The notes under the pieces are model-generated. The model worked only from the letters and a program-made list of their open reading frames with translations. It did not search any database and had not been told where the DNA came from. A DNA stretch of 64,000 bases. Source: Prochilodus magdalenae. Taxonomy: Eukaryota; Chordata; Actinopteri; Characiformes; Prochilodontidae. Shown in pieces: positions 34,921 to 63,684 of the stretch. Both the position numbers and the translations under genes were made by a program. The DNA lies in NCBI GenBank assembly GCA_024036415.1, contig JAMWET010001910.1:112501-176500 (forward strand). Reading direction: 5' to 3'. The stretch's first letter is position 1; each line of letters opens with the position of its first letter.

Positions 34921-35638
34921 TACTGTAGATTTCTGAAACTGAAAGCAATTCTTTGAAAAAAGGAAGCTGTAATAAAAAGTGGAAACAATAAATATGAAAA
35001 AATATTGATAACATATCTTTTTAAATAAAAAAAAAATAGCTTTTGTAATTTTCTCATAAGCATATGGTTGCTATCCAAAGAAAGAAAAGCCATATCTATA
35101 TTTTCTTCCAGATTTTTAAAGTATTTTATAGCTACTTATTTTCTGCGGACTCTGTAAAATGAATCACTGGAAATGAAATAAACGAAGGGTGGTCTCTGAC
35201 TGTCGTACACTACTCATATTCTCACTTATTTTATCCGGTGAAACAGTCAAATTCCATTTGGCAGTGCTGTATGTGCATACGGCATAAAGCATTACATTGG
35301 AAACCTACAAATGGTCTGTCATAGTGCATTTCATTTACAATGGTAAAAAGCAATGGAGTCAGCAGATACTCATAATATGCACCTGGGAAGGGAGAGCAGA
35401 AAATGCAGTCCCTAAGTGCCTAACATGCGCACACACACACGCTCATGTGCACACATATACACACACAAGTACATATGGTGACCTTAAAGCAAGACAGAGA
35501 ACAGATGAAAACTACGTATGTGTTTGGGGGGACTGGGTGGTCTGAGTAAATCCTTTTATGGGGTCTGAAATCTCCTATAGTGTTCGAAAGGTGTGCAGGA
35601 GAATTGGAATGTGTTCATTTGGTGTTTTAGACTTCTGC

Positions 35639-49892
<14,254 letters not shown>

Positions 49893-52800
49893 CTGGAGAG
49901 AAGAAGCGAGGAGAAAAGAGAAGTGAGAAAATACAGATCTTTCTGAATATGTTTCTGGTAGGGGTGTCAAAAAAGATCATCCAGATAATCACATTTCCTT
50001 AATGACTGTCTAACTATGATTGTTTAACATCTGAGATTTATCTCAGGCTGACATATTTCAGCATTTAAAAAATAATTTAACAAATTCAATTCAAACAATT
50101 TCTCCTTGGCTTCTTGGTAAGTTCACCTCACGAGTGAAGATAAGTGATTCCTGTCATAAAATTCTGATGGCTCACGTGCTTCACACTCCTTTAACTAGGC
50201 AACTCAATTCCCTGAACTAAGCTGTGGATGTGCAGGACTCAATCGAGCTGTTCTATTTTATTTGTACTTTTATTAATAAACACACAGAAGAACAGAAGAC
50301 AAACTGGAAATAAATGAATATTTATTAACCTATATTTAATAACCTATTAACCTATCTGAGAAACATCAATATTCACGTTTAATTCAACTTAAAAAAACTC
50401 AGTATAAAATAACATTAAGCAGAACAGTAACTTAAAACTGGTATTGTTCACATGCCAAAAGTAACCAATAAAGTGGACAAAAACCTCAGTGTACTGAAAA
50501 CACAGCATGTGCTATGTAAAACTTTATATGCCATCAGTGATTTTTGAGGCCAAACGAATAAAACAAGATGGCTAAAACAAGATGGTACAGAATATAATGA
50601 AAAGTGAGATTTTAAAGATACAGTTACAGCCACTGTGGAGCAACTGCACAAAGCAAACAGAACTAACCAGAATCCATACTCTGCTCCACACAGTCCTACA
50701 ACTTGTACTGTTGATGATTAAATGAGTTTGATTTTGAGATTATAACAACTAATTGTGGGAAATTATTTATTTAGTTATATAACCTCATTATTTGAATACA
50801 AGCCGTTTCCAGACAAACACTACACACAGATGAGCCAGCAAGGCTATGAAACGCCGGTAAATGCATTCCTGTTGAAGTGATGGAAAGGAGAAAGTATGTT
50901 AAAAAAGAGAGGGACTGCAAATGAAGCGAATGAGGCAGTATGTCTGCCTCTGGATCTGACTCACTGCGACAATGACTCACTGCAACAACGTAGTATGACA
51001 CAGTGAAAAATCGCAATGCAAATCTGATAATGCATGGTGGAGGCATTCTATTAACTATGCCATCAAGTGCAATGACATTGTTTGAACAGCAAAGTTCTCA
51101 AACAACAGGCACCCAGTTCTCAAGAAATCACTCCAGCATGTTCATATCACACCACATTCCTCTGCCTCCCGACTCTGGTCTCATTAGTAGACTGTGCAAC
51201 AACAACTTAACCACAGTGATCCATGGCTGCCCAATCAAAGTCGACAAGTTGAATAATCTGTCAGAGACCCGTTAGTTGACTCATTCAACCCGTTAGTTGA
51301 GTTTTTTGTTTTGGGTTAGTCAGCGTGCATTATAATACCAGGATAAAACAGACAGAGGCTTACAAACATGGAGAGAGATAACATTTCAATTTCAGCAACA
51401 TACACTAATGAGAGAAGCTGAAGCCTGAGGTGGAGTGGCTGGTATGCTTGGCTAGCTATAACCAAGTTTCAGAATATGTCCAAAGTCTGGCAGCATTTTG
51501 AAGAAACTTTTGACGAACACTGGAGGGTCAGCCATTTTACAATTATCTAGTCAGATTTATGGTATTAATAAATATAAAGCAGACACTGTTTATTTTAAAC
51601 TGTTTATTTATTTATTTATGTTTCCAATGTTCAAATAAAGTTAAGAAGAAAATAGGCTACAAGAGCACTTCAAACTAAGATACACATGCAGCATCTCACT
51701 ACTCCTCAAACACATATGGAAGCCTGACATTATATGTCAGTAATTAAATTAGGCTACAGCTGAAATCTTGTACCATACACAGCACATCTAACTGGGTTTT
51801 ACATACATAAAATCATGTTCCCAACACATGTTGCATTCAACTATGTTAATGCAGTGGAAATCATCACTGACACTAACGCCATGGCTAATGGACTGCTAAA
51901 TAATCTACAGTATGTTAAAAAAGAGTGACAAAGTTTTGTCAATTTCCCCAACAGAGATCATCATCTTTCATTCAAATTTTATAAGAATACTAAATCATGT
52001 GCCCAGTATCATAAATCAGTCTAGGCTGAGAACATCATCAAACAGTAGACTTGTAGAACCATACTGGACTAATGATGAGAGTAACAACACAAGGAATTGT
52101 GCTAAAATGTGTACAGAAGCATCATGTCCTCAACATACCTCCAAACTCACTGGGTAGAAGTTTATAATGATGCACGGCACATTCAAACTATACATTAAAC
52201 CAGTAACTGAACTTTTAACTTCAATTTTAAACTTATTCAATCAGCTTCCCTTTGTGCATACACTTTACATGGAGAAACAAAGGAGATTGCTATTGGATGT
52301 AAGCTAAGCTGTACTAGGTAGGTATGGGCGATTTAGAGCCCTTACAGGTGACAGTGTGTAATTGCATGGTGATTTTGATTTTGAGATGTTTTGAGTTTGT
52401 TTGTGTGACACTATTACATAAAAATGTATGACAGAGTCTGGAAACCTGCGATATCCAACCTCCAGTTACCAGGTGTTTTTCCCCATCCTGACTCCTTCCT
52501 GGCATTTACTTCAGAGAAGGCATAGGGCTGAATCACATGTGTAGGACATAAGTAAACAGTGACGTGAGTTTGAGAGAGGTGGGCTGCGATGTCAGCTAAT
52601 TGATTAGTCATATTTAGTCAGGCCTCTCCAGGGTTCAGTGTATGAACTCATTATGGTCAGTTTAATTATTATCATACCACCGACTTTGTTAATTGCCAAC
52701 CTCATCATCTGCTGTGTCTGTGGAAAATAAACCTTTTTCACCTTCTCGCTCTCCGCTCCCCCACCACCTTAACACCAAATCTCCCCAAATCCTCAACGCA

Positions 52801-54928
52801 TGACCATTTTCTATAATCACACAATTTCGCCACACACTTTGTCAGTGGTACATTAATGACCTATGCAAAGCAAATACACAGTAAATGTTCATGATGAACA
52901 AAACTGGGCAACTAAAGCAAACAAACACAAATAGACCCTTTAGAACCAGAGAAGTACAATGTAGCGAAGTCATGGATAGCAGTGGAGTGATGGAGGAAGA
53001 GAGGGGTTAGGCAGAAGGTCAGGGGGAATCGGGGGAGGTGGAGAGGGTGGGCAGGCATCCCCTAAAACCCAGTGCTCTCTTCTTTGATAGATTAAGCTGC
53101 TGCCCAGCCGAGTATGCAAAGAATTCCAGTGTTATTGTTGGGAAAACCTCTTTACATGCGCTTTTCTCCCTCTTTCTCTTACCTCGCATGGGTCCTTTAC
53201 CCCTCATCCTCATTCTTAAATGAAGCTTCATAATCTCTCAGTAAGTCTGGCCTAGGTCGAGTCCTGAACCTACATCTTCTCTCCCAGAACTGAGTCATTT
53301 TTCACAGCGGATGGATAATGATGCGTTTGGGGTTAAACTAAGATATAGAACTGAGTTATATGATCATAGAAAATGCGTATTGCCCAATATCTCTTTTTAA
53401 ACGGTCTTAGTCAACCAAACATGGCCTTATACTATGAATCAAAACTAACCCTAACCAAAACAGGCTTCCAGGAAGTCATAACTTCGTCATCATAACAGAA
53501 TAGGCTTATCTCCATGAGTTCCCACACAGAAATCAGCAAAGAGTACAGCGGTAAAAACACACTTGCTGAAAAACACCAGTATGCCAGGAGGCAGCGAGGG
53601 CAGGAGAGGGATGACTGTTCTTTAATAAGACCCAGATGTTCACCCCACCCATCAGAACCAGTAAATCTGCACTGCCAGCACTGATAACGGCTGAGAATGA
53701 GTGGGGTGGGGGTGGAGGCAGTAAGGATGAGGGTGAGGTGAAAGAGATGTTCTAGAATGAAGAAAACGAATGAAAGGTGTTTAGACCATGAGAAGTGAGC
53801 AGTAAAATAAGTAAGCACTGTAGCTATCCTCTGACAGCCGACATTCTTAGCAAGAACATTCTGACAGAGGGCTGAACAGAAACAATAAGCCATGAAGTGT
53901 TTTTTGGGCATGAGGGCCTACTCCTCATTGACATGCTGCATTTAAAAACAAGAATATCATGGTCTAGTTTCTCAGGCAAAGTTTAGTTACAACTCTGGAC
54001 TAAGGAAAAATGGAAAGCAGTGGACTATTCATTAAATGATGAATTTAAATGTTGGTTAGATGGGTATAGTGGGTAATATGACTGTGCATTTTCCAGTAAA
54101 TAGTGAATATTTAGTAGCTAGCCAAGCCAGAGTAAAAACTGTATTTTATATTTTATATATGTTTCATGAGGAAGTCAATCAGAATGGGCCTGATGTAGCT
54201 GATAAAATGAATACCCAACAATTAATATACTTATGTTTGTCAGTCGAGGAGAAATTAATTCATTGAGAAATACTGGTTGTCTGTAGCTCATTCGGTTCTG
54301 TATAGGTCTACCTATTCCTAGACTGATAGATGGAGTTAACTGTTTTAAAGGAGGAAAAGGGTTGTAGGGGGAGCCTTGTAGAAGTAGTGTCAGGTGTAAG
54401 TGTGGGGGAACGACAAATGATTTACATGGCTCATAGGTAGGAGGGCCCCTTTACAGAATTTTGCTTAGGGCCCCAGCGAGGTCAGGACTAGCTCAGATTT
54501 GAACAGAATAGGTTATATTACTACTTTCGGTGGCTCCAGTACAAAGACAATTGCGGCATGTAAGACATTCAAGTAAACAATTGTTCCCTTTGTGTGATGG
54601 ATGCTTTAACTCGGTGGGTAATATGGAATTTAACTTTAATTGTGACTGTGTGTATTTTACAGAGATTTTGGATTTGGCCTAGTTTATCAGTTTAGAACAT
54701 GAGACTTCATTAAAAACATTCAAGTCTTTGATAACATCTGATCTGTTGTCCACTTGGCTCAGGTAATCTCTGCACTTAGGACTAAGCCTGTACAGGTCTG
54801 GTGGCTAAATCAGCTGTTTAATTAGTGTTTGAGTTAGTGAGACTGCGTTAGGCTAAAGGGGGCTGTGTCCAGCTGTGGTGCTGATCAGACAGAGGCTTGA
54901 TTGTCAGAACAGGCCCCATGCAGCACAT

Positions 54929-54951
54929 TCACACACACACACACACACACA
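54929..54951. repeat. CA microsatellite
   Basis: Perfect short CA run. Confidence 0.9.
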
Positions 54952-55061
54952 CTGCTCTTTTCTCTGTTGGAGGGGTCGATTGGGGGTGGGGGCATCAGGA
55001 CAGCACCTCAATGCTGGAGTTGTCTGGTGGATAACAACGCAAGATAAACAGAAACAGAGCT

Positions 55062-55118
<57 letters not shown>
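55062..55118. repeat. GT microsatellite
   Basis: About 28 perfect GT units, the longest pure dinucleotide run of this type in the window. Confidence 0.95.
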
Positions 55119-57265
55119 ATGCGCGTGCACGCCTATGTGTGTAAGTGAGACAGAAATAAGGGAACACTGCCATTAATCATAGCTTCTGTCAAAACTCATT
55201 AATGAACAGCCTTTATATCATCGTAACACTAAGTAAGGATGGGTGCTATGAATAAAACATTACATCTTGACATTTTTGAAAACCCTGTACATACATGCAC
55301 AGTTAGTTCAGTTCCTCTGAGTTTTGTGAAGTTGGCACAGACTCTAGTAGTATGGGTGGGCAATAGGGCAATCATGTCAGCATTGTGTCAAACTGAGTGC
55401 ATTGCCTGCACTTAAACAACATTGGTTGACTACATGGTGCAGTACAGTTCAATTTTACCAGGTTTAGTACTGTGTAGTATGTAAATTATTGAACCCAACA
55501 GTGATAGTCTTCTTTAAATGTTGTTTAACTACTTGGGCTGTGTGTTGCAACCTAAATCTATCAGAGGAATATCGTAATATAAAGGTGTGTCACATTTTAC
55601 CATGCTATTAATAAAATAATAACATAATAAGATGTCATTTAATTAGCTATTACTAAGTAGTACATGCAGTTACTGTACCCTGAGTATTGTCATTCACAGT
55701 CTCTCTACAAGAGGATGTAAGCGTTGTCTGGTAAGTAGTATTGTCCCCCATCAAACACTCAGAAAAGCATATTATGATGCAAATAATCAGCATAACATTA
55801 GAATATGTTGTCATGGTGCTCACACTTACCACAGATCTATCCTACCCTATATCATACATCCTTATAAAAGCTATAGTGAGCAAACATCTTAACTAAAAGC
55901 TCATCCGGATGTGGTAAATTTCTTATGCTGCAAGGAGCATTACTGCTAAACTGTCTATCCATTATAGCTCAAGTGTATTGTGCCAGAGACAGTGTGATTA
56001 TCCCCATAGACCTCATTATTCTTTGTCAGCATCATACAAAGGCATATATTCTTTCCAATCTATCTCTGTATAGCTCCTTCTCTTCCAGCTTCTTTACTTC
56101 CTGTCCACACGTTTATACTCCTCCTGTTCCCTTCACTGTTCTATCCTTTTCTGTTTTAGAGGGTTCTGTGATTAAAATGTGTGGGAGTGAAAATGTGTGT
56201 GTGTGCGTTAATCATTAATCTCTAATTCACACCAGAACACCGAATGATCGAGCAAAGTCCATATCATTATCAAACAGTAAACACTTAACATTTCCCAGCA
56301 TGCAATTTTTTTCTTGGATGGAGAGCAATGCATGCACTCACACACATACACTAATACACAATAATATGCCTGAAGAGCTAATAGAGAGTTCCCCAAAGAG
56401 TTCCTTAATAATTCTTCATTAAATATTAAGAGCACAGACCGAGGTAATAACAACAATCCATTAAAAACATCAGCATGCTTTCAAACTTCAAATAGAACAG
56501 CTGTCATGAACATCCTGACCAAACATCCTTCATAACTCCAAGGACCTGTCTATACTCCTGTGGAGCGTACAGAGTGGGCCATTCCTCAAACCAACATTAG
56601 TAGAAATCAATTTAGAATCAAATATGAATTTAAAATAGAGGCAGCAGGCTACTGATAAGTCCACAGTGGGGGTTCTTGTTAACCTTCTAATCATTCCTCA
56701 GGGTCCTCAAGATGGGCTATCACAGAGACACTAAGGATAGGTCCAAGAACCAGTATACTATAGAACTGAGTGACCCCAGCCTTAAAATTCTAACAGCCAA
56801 GTAACAAAGCAAAGGCACAGCCACTTTAGAAACACATTTCAGTAAGTAAACTAGCCCTCAGAGTACTACAGTTAGTGTACTACAGATGCAAGTATGTATT
56901 TACACATGTTCATAAGCCTTATCCAAAATACAACTGCTTCTCTTTCCCAAATATGAACACACATATAAAACAGCAAAACAACTGCACATGTGAAAATACT
57001 TGGAAGGGTTATTAAAATGTAAACAAAAAAGAATTACAGACAGAGGGCGTGTGAAGGACAGGATGAAGGAAGCACAGAAAATTACAGGTACCTGCACGTA
57101 GCCACAGCATGGTGAGCTGATTTCAGTCAACACACCTACAACTAAAGATGAGCTGAAACGTGACACAAACACACACATACACACTCGTCCGTCACATCTT
57201 TCCCCTCAAAAACTCAAACTCCTTTTTGCATTAGACCACAGTGCTAGGATTTGGGGTTATGATCC

Positions 57266-57268
<3 letters not shown>

Positions 57269-57300
<32 letters not shown>

Positions 57301-57315
57301 GTGTGTGTGTGTGTT
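57269..57315. repeat. GT microsatellite
   Basis: GT run with one gc interruption. Confidence 0.95.
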
Positions 57316-58231
57316 GCAATGGGGGATTAGGCCTCAGTCATGAGACAGGGCTGTACCAGGCCACCACACATAGCTCTTGTCGCCCACCAGCACTGAGTGC
57401 ACTGTTCGACCTGAGCAGCTTACCTACACAACGCGCGCCTCAGAGAGACTGAGAGAGTAAAAGAGACACAGAGAGGTTGATGGGCTTCTTGAGAAAAGAA
57501 GAAACAAACATATGATAAAGAATAAAAACATAGCGAATGGAAGGAATGACCCAAATATTCACACCATGGAAGCAGCTCTGTTGATACATCATCAACTAAC
57601 ATAACAGCGACCCAGCCCAGGCACTTTCAATAAGGTCAGCTTCGGCCCACATTAGTAACCACATGCAACGCTAATGCCAGTGATAACTGTGGGTGACCTT
57701 TAACATGTTCTGAATCTTTACATCCAACTTAATTACATGTACATATCTTTTGTTTCCAGTGCCTTTATTACATGAATGATCATTCTTTCACCCTCTTTAC
57801 TATAATTATTCTATGCCTAGTTTTAAAATATGTGAACAATAACAAAAATACAACTAGGCCAACTAAGTTAACTACATCTCTCAGAAAGTTCTTAAATGAA
57901 TCATACACAACAGGTACCCAAATATGGAGAAGGACCATTGAGCAATACAAAGAGTCTTCTAAACATTTAAATGGTTCTTTGAATTACGGAATCCTTGAGG
58001 TAACCACGTTTTAAGAGAATCCACTACACACATACAAACACTGAACAACAAACACAAAATCTATTCTCTGGTTAAAGCTTCTCAGGATTACGTGTGACAG
58101 CATATCCAGAGATTAATATTAGAATCTAGCCTTTAGGCCAATTTAATGAAAACCTTACCATCAGGCAAATCCAGGTTATAACGTATAAATTACTTGTGCT
58201 ACTTCATAAGCAGCTGATAATGTGTCTAAAT

Positions 58232-58422
58232 CAGTTTTGCCTAACCCTGGTCCTGGAGGCCCCCTTGCACATTTTACTGCTTTCTCTGCTCCCAAAACAC
58301 CTGATTCAACTTATCAGCTCATTAACCAGCCCTTCAGAGCTGCAAGGTGGTGTGTTAAAAGTAGGGAATATACTAAAATGTCCAGGGCAGGGTGCCTCCA
58401 AGATCAGGGTTGAGAAACACTG
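58232..58422. mobile_element. hAT-type MITE with 8-bp target duplication
   Basis: A 191-bp element with imperfect inverted ends (left cagttttgcctaaccctggt, right ends gggttgagaaacactg). It is flanked by perfect 8-bp direct repeats gtctaaat at 58224-58231 and 58423-58430. Eight-bp duplications and CAG-type ends are the mark of hAT elements. There is no coding capacity. Confidence 0.93.
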
Positions 58423-61029
58423 GTCTAAATATACATCATTGTTCAGGCTTCCATATTAAGAACATAGTAATCTGATTTGACATAAATCTCTAGGTAATGA
58501 CGAAAGTAAATACATTGGGGAAAAAACATTAAAAAAAAAAAAACTGAAAGCATGATACCCAACAGAAACACCCATTTGGTACTGTTTTGTAATGAAAATG
58601 CTGCTTGAGAATCATATGCTTGGTTGGCCAAAGACAATGCATTCCTATGACTGCATAATGCTTTTACAGGAGCGAGTGCACACGCCACAGCCAAACCTTT
58701 GCCCCCACTTTCAAACCTCAGGAACCACCTGTACCTCCAACATTCCAACAATACTCAGTGACTTATTGGGACAGGCTAAAACTCTATATAAACTAAGAGG
58801 GTCAGGTTCTACCATAAACATGGCTACAGTACATTAATGCTGGACAGATTCTTGACCCACTGCAAAGCCAAGTTTAACTGTTAAGCTTCAAACTGACTGA
58901 GTGGACCGTGGTGCAATCACAGCTGGTAACTGACTGGGACTGGGTTTCCCAAAGGCATATCAATGTTAAGAGAGTGTTTGATGTGATGCTCACATTAGTA
59001 AACAGTTAAGAATCAACTTTGTAGTAAGATTCTTTCTAGAAAGCCAGCCTGGCTTCATTTGCTACAATCATTTGGCACGAAATGATATTAAAGGAGGACT
59101 ATTATGCTTTTTCGTTTTTTCCCTTTTTCTTTGGTGCCTATTTTTAGAATTTTCAGATCTTTTCTCTGTTACAAGGTGACATCTCATAGCACAGTCCTTA
59201 TTACACGCCTACAGGCAAGGATGGCAACCCCTCATCAAACACGGAGCTAAAAAGGTAAAAACATACCATTTTGAAGCATCGACCTTGACCCTCCTCATCT
59301 AGTCTAGCAATGGTGGATCGGATCTTGTTCTATCTGACTTTCAGGATTAGACTCTGATATGACAAACAGATACAGCAGAACCAACACACCAATGGAAGAA
59401 TAGCCAGGTTAGCTGTGGTATGGGAGGGGTGAAACTCATAGCAGGATGCCACATTAGTGATTAACCAGTTAAAATGGAGTAAGCTCACCAATCAGAGCAC
59501 ACTAAGCTCATTAGGAGGTGGGGCATAAAGACACAGGAGCTCTAACAGAGTTTCAGACAAGAAAGTGAACACAGATGAGAAAAATATTATGTTTGGGAAA
59601 AACTGAAGCTTGTAAATCTATTCTAATAGATACTACACAGAAAATTAGGGACACTAAAAAACTAAAAAAAAAAACTATTAGGGACCTCTTTCATATCAGC
59701 GTAGTGATATCATCTGGTTATTTGAACCTCCGTGACCTCCTTTAGCTAAATCACTGTCAGCCTAAACAGAGACGTAGTTGTGGAATGGCCAGCCTTGCCC
59801 AACCTTAGAACTGGCCCTGCCCTTGGCAAGATCGTTACTTCAGAGAGCATCGAAACAAAGTCTGAACAAACTCCTCCTGGCCCTCGCTGTGAAGGACAAA
59901 CAGTCGTGCTGGGCTCCAGGCAGAGTGTTGACAAGGTGAGTCTCTCCAGACTAAGTTAAACAGTGATATAAAGCACACAGATGGGCCCCCATCCAAAACA
60001 TTGACTCCCACACTGCACTATTGACTGATCTGTTCTGCTATCATTTGATACTCCCTGCTGCATGTTTGCCTCTGCGTGTGTTTTCAGATAGTATGTATAT
60101 TATTAAGTGTTTGTGTTGTGTCGAAGTGAACACTCTTCTATCGTAATGAGTCAATAACGCTGTGTATATTACATGAATATATTGACCGTCCTGTAGTGCT
60201 GTTCTTCCCCAGTCAGCGTGCAGGCATACGTGTATGTGTGTGTGTTGTCATGTGTGTAACTGCATGGTTCCCTGTGTGCGTGTGTGTATACGTCTGTTAT
60301 CTATCTCTCTCACACCGTCTGCACACTGTCACTCTAATGGCGTCGGAACAAGGGAAGGACTGAAAAAGTGAAGTGGATGGAGAGAAAAGCATTACTCTCA
60401 CCTCGTTCTGTTTCTCAGAGGTCACTAAGGTATGCCAGGAATGGTCCAGTCCATTAGGGTGAGAGTATACATAACCCAATAAGCCCCTTAAAGCCAGTCT
60501 TTACCAAGATGTGAATACATCACATATATCCTAGGCAGAGTCCTATCCAAGATGTAGGATGAAGACGTTATTGGGTCAAATGTAGGTGAAGGAGAAGTGA
60601 TATATTACTATTTTGACTTTAATGCTATACCTTCTCACATTATTTGTGTTACTTGGCTACCTTGAAAAAACAGCTGCCTCTGCTCAAATGCGTCCACCAT
60701 TTCCACATGGTGAAGGACACAACCTAAAGCAACGAGAAAGTACGAACATGAATTCCTTGTCCTTAACACACAACTCAGTACCCAACCTTATGGTATGAAA
60801 ATGAACTTTGAGAATTATTTGTCCAACTGCTGTTAAAACTTGCAGCTGACGTTGCTATGAGAAAAGTAAAACAAGACTGCAAGTATATTCTCCAGGATTA
60901 ACTACATAAAACATCCATCTTCCAGTTAAGTCCACTTAATGTGTGTCCTATTAAATCAACACAACTAACCAACATAAATAAACTGAAATACAAACCTGTG
61001 TTAATGTAGCATGTGGTCGCTGTGTGAGG

Positions 61030-61187
61030 AACATCTTCAAAAATGGTAACTTTATAAGAGAAGTCAAAACCTTTACATGGAATGTAACTTCTTGAGTTTT
61101 ATTCAAAGCTGCGGACAGCTGCGGAGCTCAAACTATGCGGAAAACTGCAAAACCAATACTACTTGTTTTTGGACAGGGATATGTGGA
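61030..61187 (-). mobile_element. Rearranged MITE copy, same family as 31671-31930
   Basis: acatcttcaaaaatggtaac and tcaaaacctttacatgg match one end, and acttgtttttggacagggat matches the other. The middle is missing or replaced. Confidence 0.5.
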
Positions 61188-61264
61188 AATTATGTCAACA
61201 GGTAAATAATTAAAAAAATAAAAATAATAATAAAGAATAAAAAGCATTGTTTTCCTTTCATTGG

Positions 61265-62560
61265 TGTCATACTATAAACAGTCCTACCCACAATTATTGG
61301 TGACCCTGGTAAAAATACATACTACTGCTGATAAGAAATGTACCATATGGTGAACAAGCTTAATCTCACACTGAAAATAGTGCCTTTTAATGGAAGTAAA
61401 TTTGGAAAAATATTTTGAGAGTAAAACTAATTTAAATTTAACTAATTTTACCAAATAATGGTCTATTACTGAAGTATTTTGCCTCTCTATATTTGACTCT
61501 ATTATATTTATTTGAGTGTCTAGAAATTGACTTTAACATAAAACAAACAACAGAACAACAATTCAAATAAGGGGAAATGTGTACAAAACAGCTTTATGTC
61601 TGAAAATGGAGCGTTCTGCAGTAAGGGCAATCATTAAAGAGTTCCAATCAACTGGAACTATGACAAATTGGTCTGGAAGACCCCCCATGCACAGTAAGGT
61701 GGTAACAGAAGTGAAAACTCCTCCAGGATCACTGTAAGAGAGTTATATAAAAATATAGGAGGCACCAAGTCTCAAAACCGCTATCATACAACACCACATG
61801 CAAACAGATTATTTGGAAGGAATGCCAGGAACAAGCATTTACTGTCATCCAACCACAATAGAAAGCATCACTTTGCTAAATGCTGCTGGGACTTTGGAAC
61901 TGTATTCTATGGTCACATGACCAATACTTGAGATGGGTTTAATATAAAAAGAAAGATAGCTACACTAAAAAACCTGATGCCCAGTGTTAAGTATGGTGAA
62001 AGGTGTGTGATGTTGTAGAGCTGTTTTTTTACCAAAGAGTAAAAGAGTAATGGCGATGGCATCATAAAATACATGAAAATCCAGGATGATTTAAACTACA
62101 ATCTGTGTGGATCTGCCAAGATCAGTAATGGGTCATCACTGGGTCGTCCAGCAGAACAAATGAAAAAATTAGTCCACATCAATGGACTAAAATTGCCCTA
62201 CTGATGCCCAATCCTAAAAAATGCCCAACTGAACTCAAAATCAAGCTTTTGCCATGCCATCTCGGCCCCCTAATATAAAACCCTTAGAAATGGAGAGTGC
62301 CCAAAAGAGGGCCTGGGACCCTTAACAATCTAGACAGGTTTTTAGAGAGGAATCTCGGATTTCCTGCTCTGTATTCTCCAACTTGGTAAGATGACTAAGT
62401 GCTGTTTTATTGGCAATGGGAGGTTGTCCAAAGTATAAAACGCAGATGTGTCATTAATTGTGGCGTATTTTGTATAAAAAATACTGGCCCCCTCATGTTT
62501 CTCTGAAAGTAGAACTAAAACAATATTTCTCAACTTGTTCAGATCTACCTTAGAGAGTGT
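61265..62560 (+). mobile_element. Decayed Tc1-like element
   Basis: The left end ccacaattattggtgaccct and right end, near tattggcaatgggaggttg, belong to the same family as 11748-12290. Between them the plus strand keeps traces of a Tc1 transposase (for example RAIIKEFQSTGTMTNWSGRP), broken by many stops and shifts. This is much older than the 1256-2858 element. Confidence 0.75.
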
Positions 62561-63651
62561 TATTTGCTGTCCACTACATATATATTGGGATTGGGATAAC
62601 AGCAACAGCAAAGACCTGAAACTCCTAGAGTGAACACAATGCACAAAAGTTTTTTATCTACTGAACCCACAGCGTTAAGCTACTACTGACTATTACTACT
62701 ATTCAATCCACCCATCCTAGCTCTAACACAGACACACACTGCTTATCTAGACTGTTTGTTTATCAGAGGGAACTGGAGGCCTAATTTTCAGTTATGTAAG
62801 TATTTGTAAGAGTGATTCAGTGAAGAATCATTTATTAAATGTTTGATCAAACCGAATAAGTCTGGTTCTCCAGCCCTTTAGACAAGGACACATTAAAACC
62901 AACTCAATACTGAATACAAAACTGCAATGTGAGGTATATGGTAAAGTGACCTGTAGAATCTGCACATAAGAATAAGCAATGATATAGAAACGTCCCAGTT
63001 CAAACAAAGCCTATTACTAACCTCACAAAGAAATTCGGAGTAGATTTGCAAATTAATTTTTAACAGATTTGGTCTGTTGCTATTTGAGCGTTTTATGGTG
63101 TTTCATGTATCCAGGCTCCACATAGGCGCACAGGCAACGCTCAAGGCAGAAGTTATTCTTTTTTAATAGGAACAATACACATTAGTCAGCACCATTATTA
63201 TTATGAGCATGGGTAGGCTTTCCTTTCTTAAAGGTAATTTAGGACAATGTACCTGCATTGTATTATTCAGACCAATGTACAGTTTAACAAAGTTACAGAG
63301 GTCTTGAACAAGGCTTGGTATAGCATGGCGTCCTTGTCTGTGCGTGAATAGATTTTAAGGCAAAACTCTTTTTTTCTTTTCCAATCTCATTACAATTCAT
63401 TTAAAGCAAATAACTGGATGGCATCTGGTTATCAGAGGTCTTGAAATGTATATGTGCAGGAGTAATTAACAAAAGAGCAATAACTTGCTCACTCACATTG
63501 AGTGAAATGAGATCGAGACTCTTTCAGCTGGGGGGTCACATCAGTTTTATCAACAAACAGCTTTTCACCCCTTCTTTTGTCCTTTGTCTACCAGAACACC
63601 ACAATGGCTGTCCTGAGTTCTTTCCAATAACACTAGCCCACTCTCCCAAAG

Positions 63652-63684
63652 ACACACATGCACACACACACACACACACACACA
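63652..63684. repeat. CA microsatellite
   Basis: CA run of about 15 units. Confidence 0.9.

Larger units (their letters stand above)
29900..35638. other. Intergenic region, vwa5a copy 2 to myrf
   Basis: No coding exon is supported on either strand. The region holds a short telomere-like run, two MITE copies, a deleted Tc1 element, short tandem repeats and the probable 3' untranslated region of myrf (just below 35639). The rest is AT-rich and featureless to me. Confidence 0.6.

Noticed and set aside
54875..55173. 89-codon ORFs on both strands
   Set aside because: Mostly GT/CA repeat translated as Cys-Val or His-Thr; no protein similarity seen.
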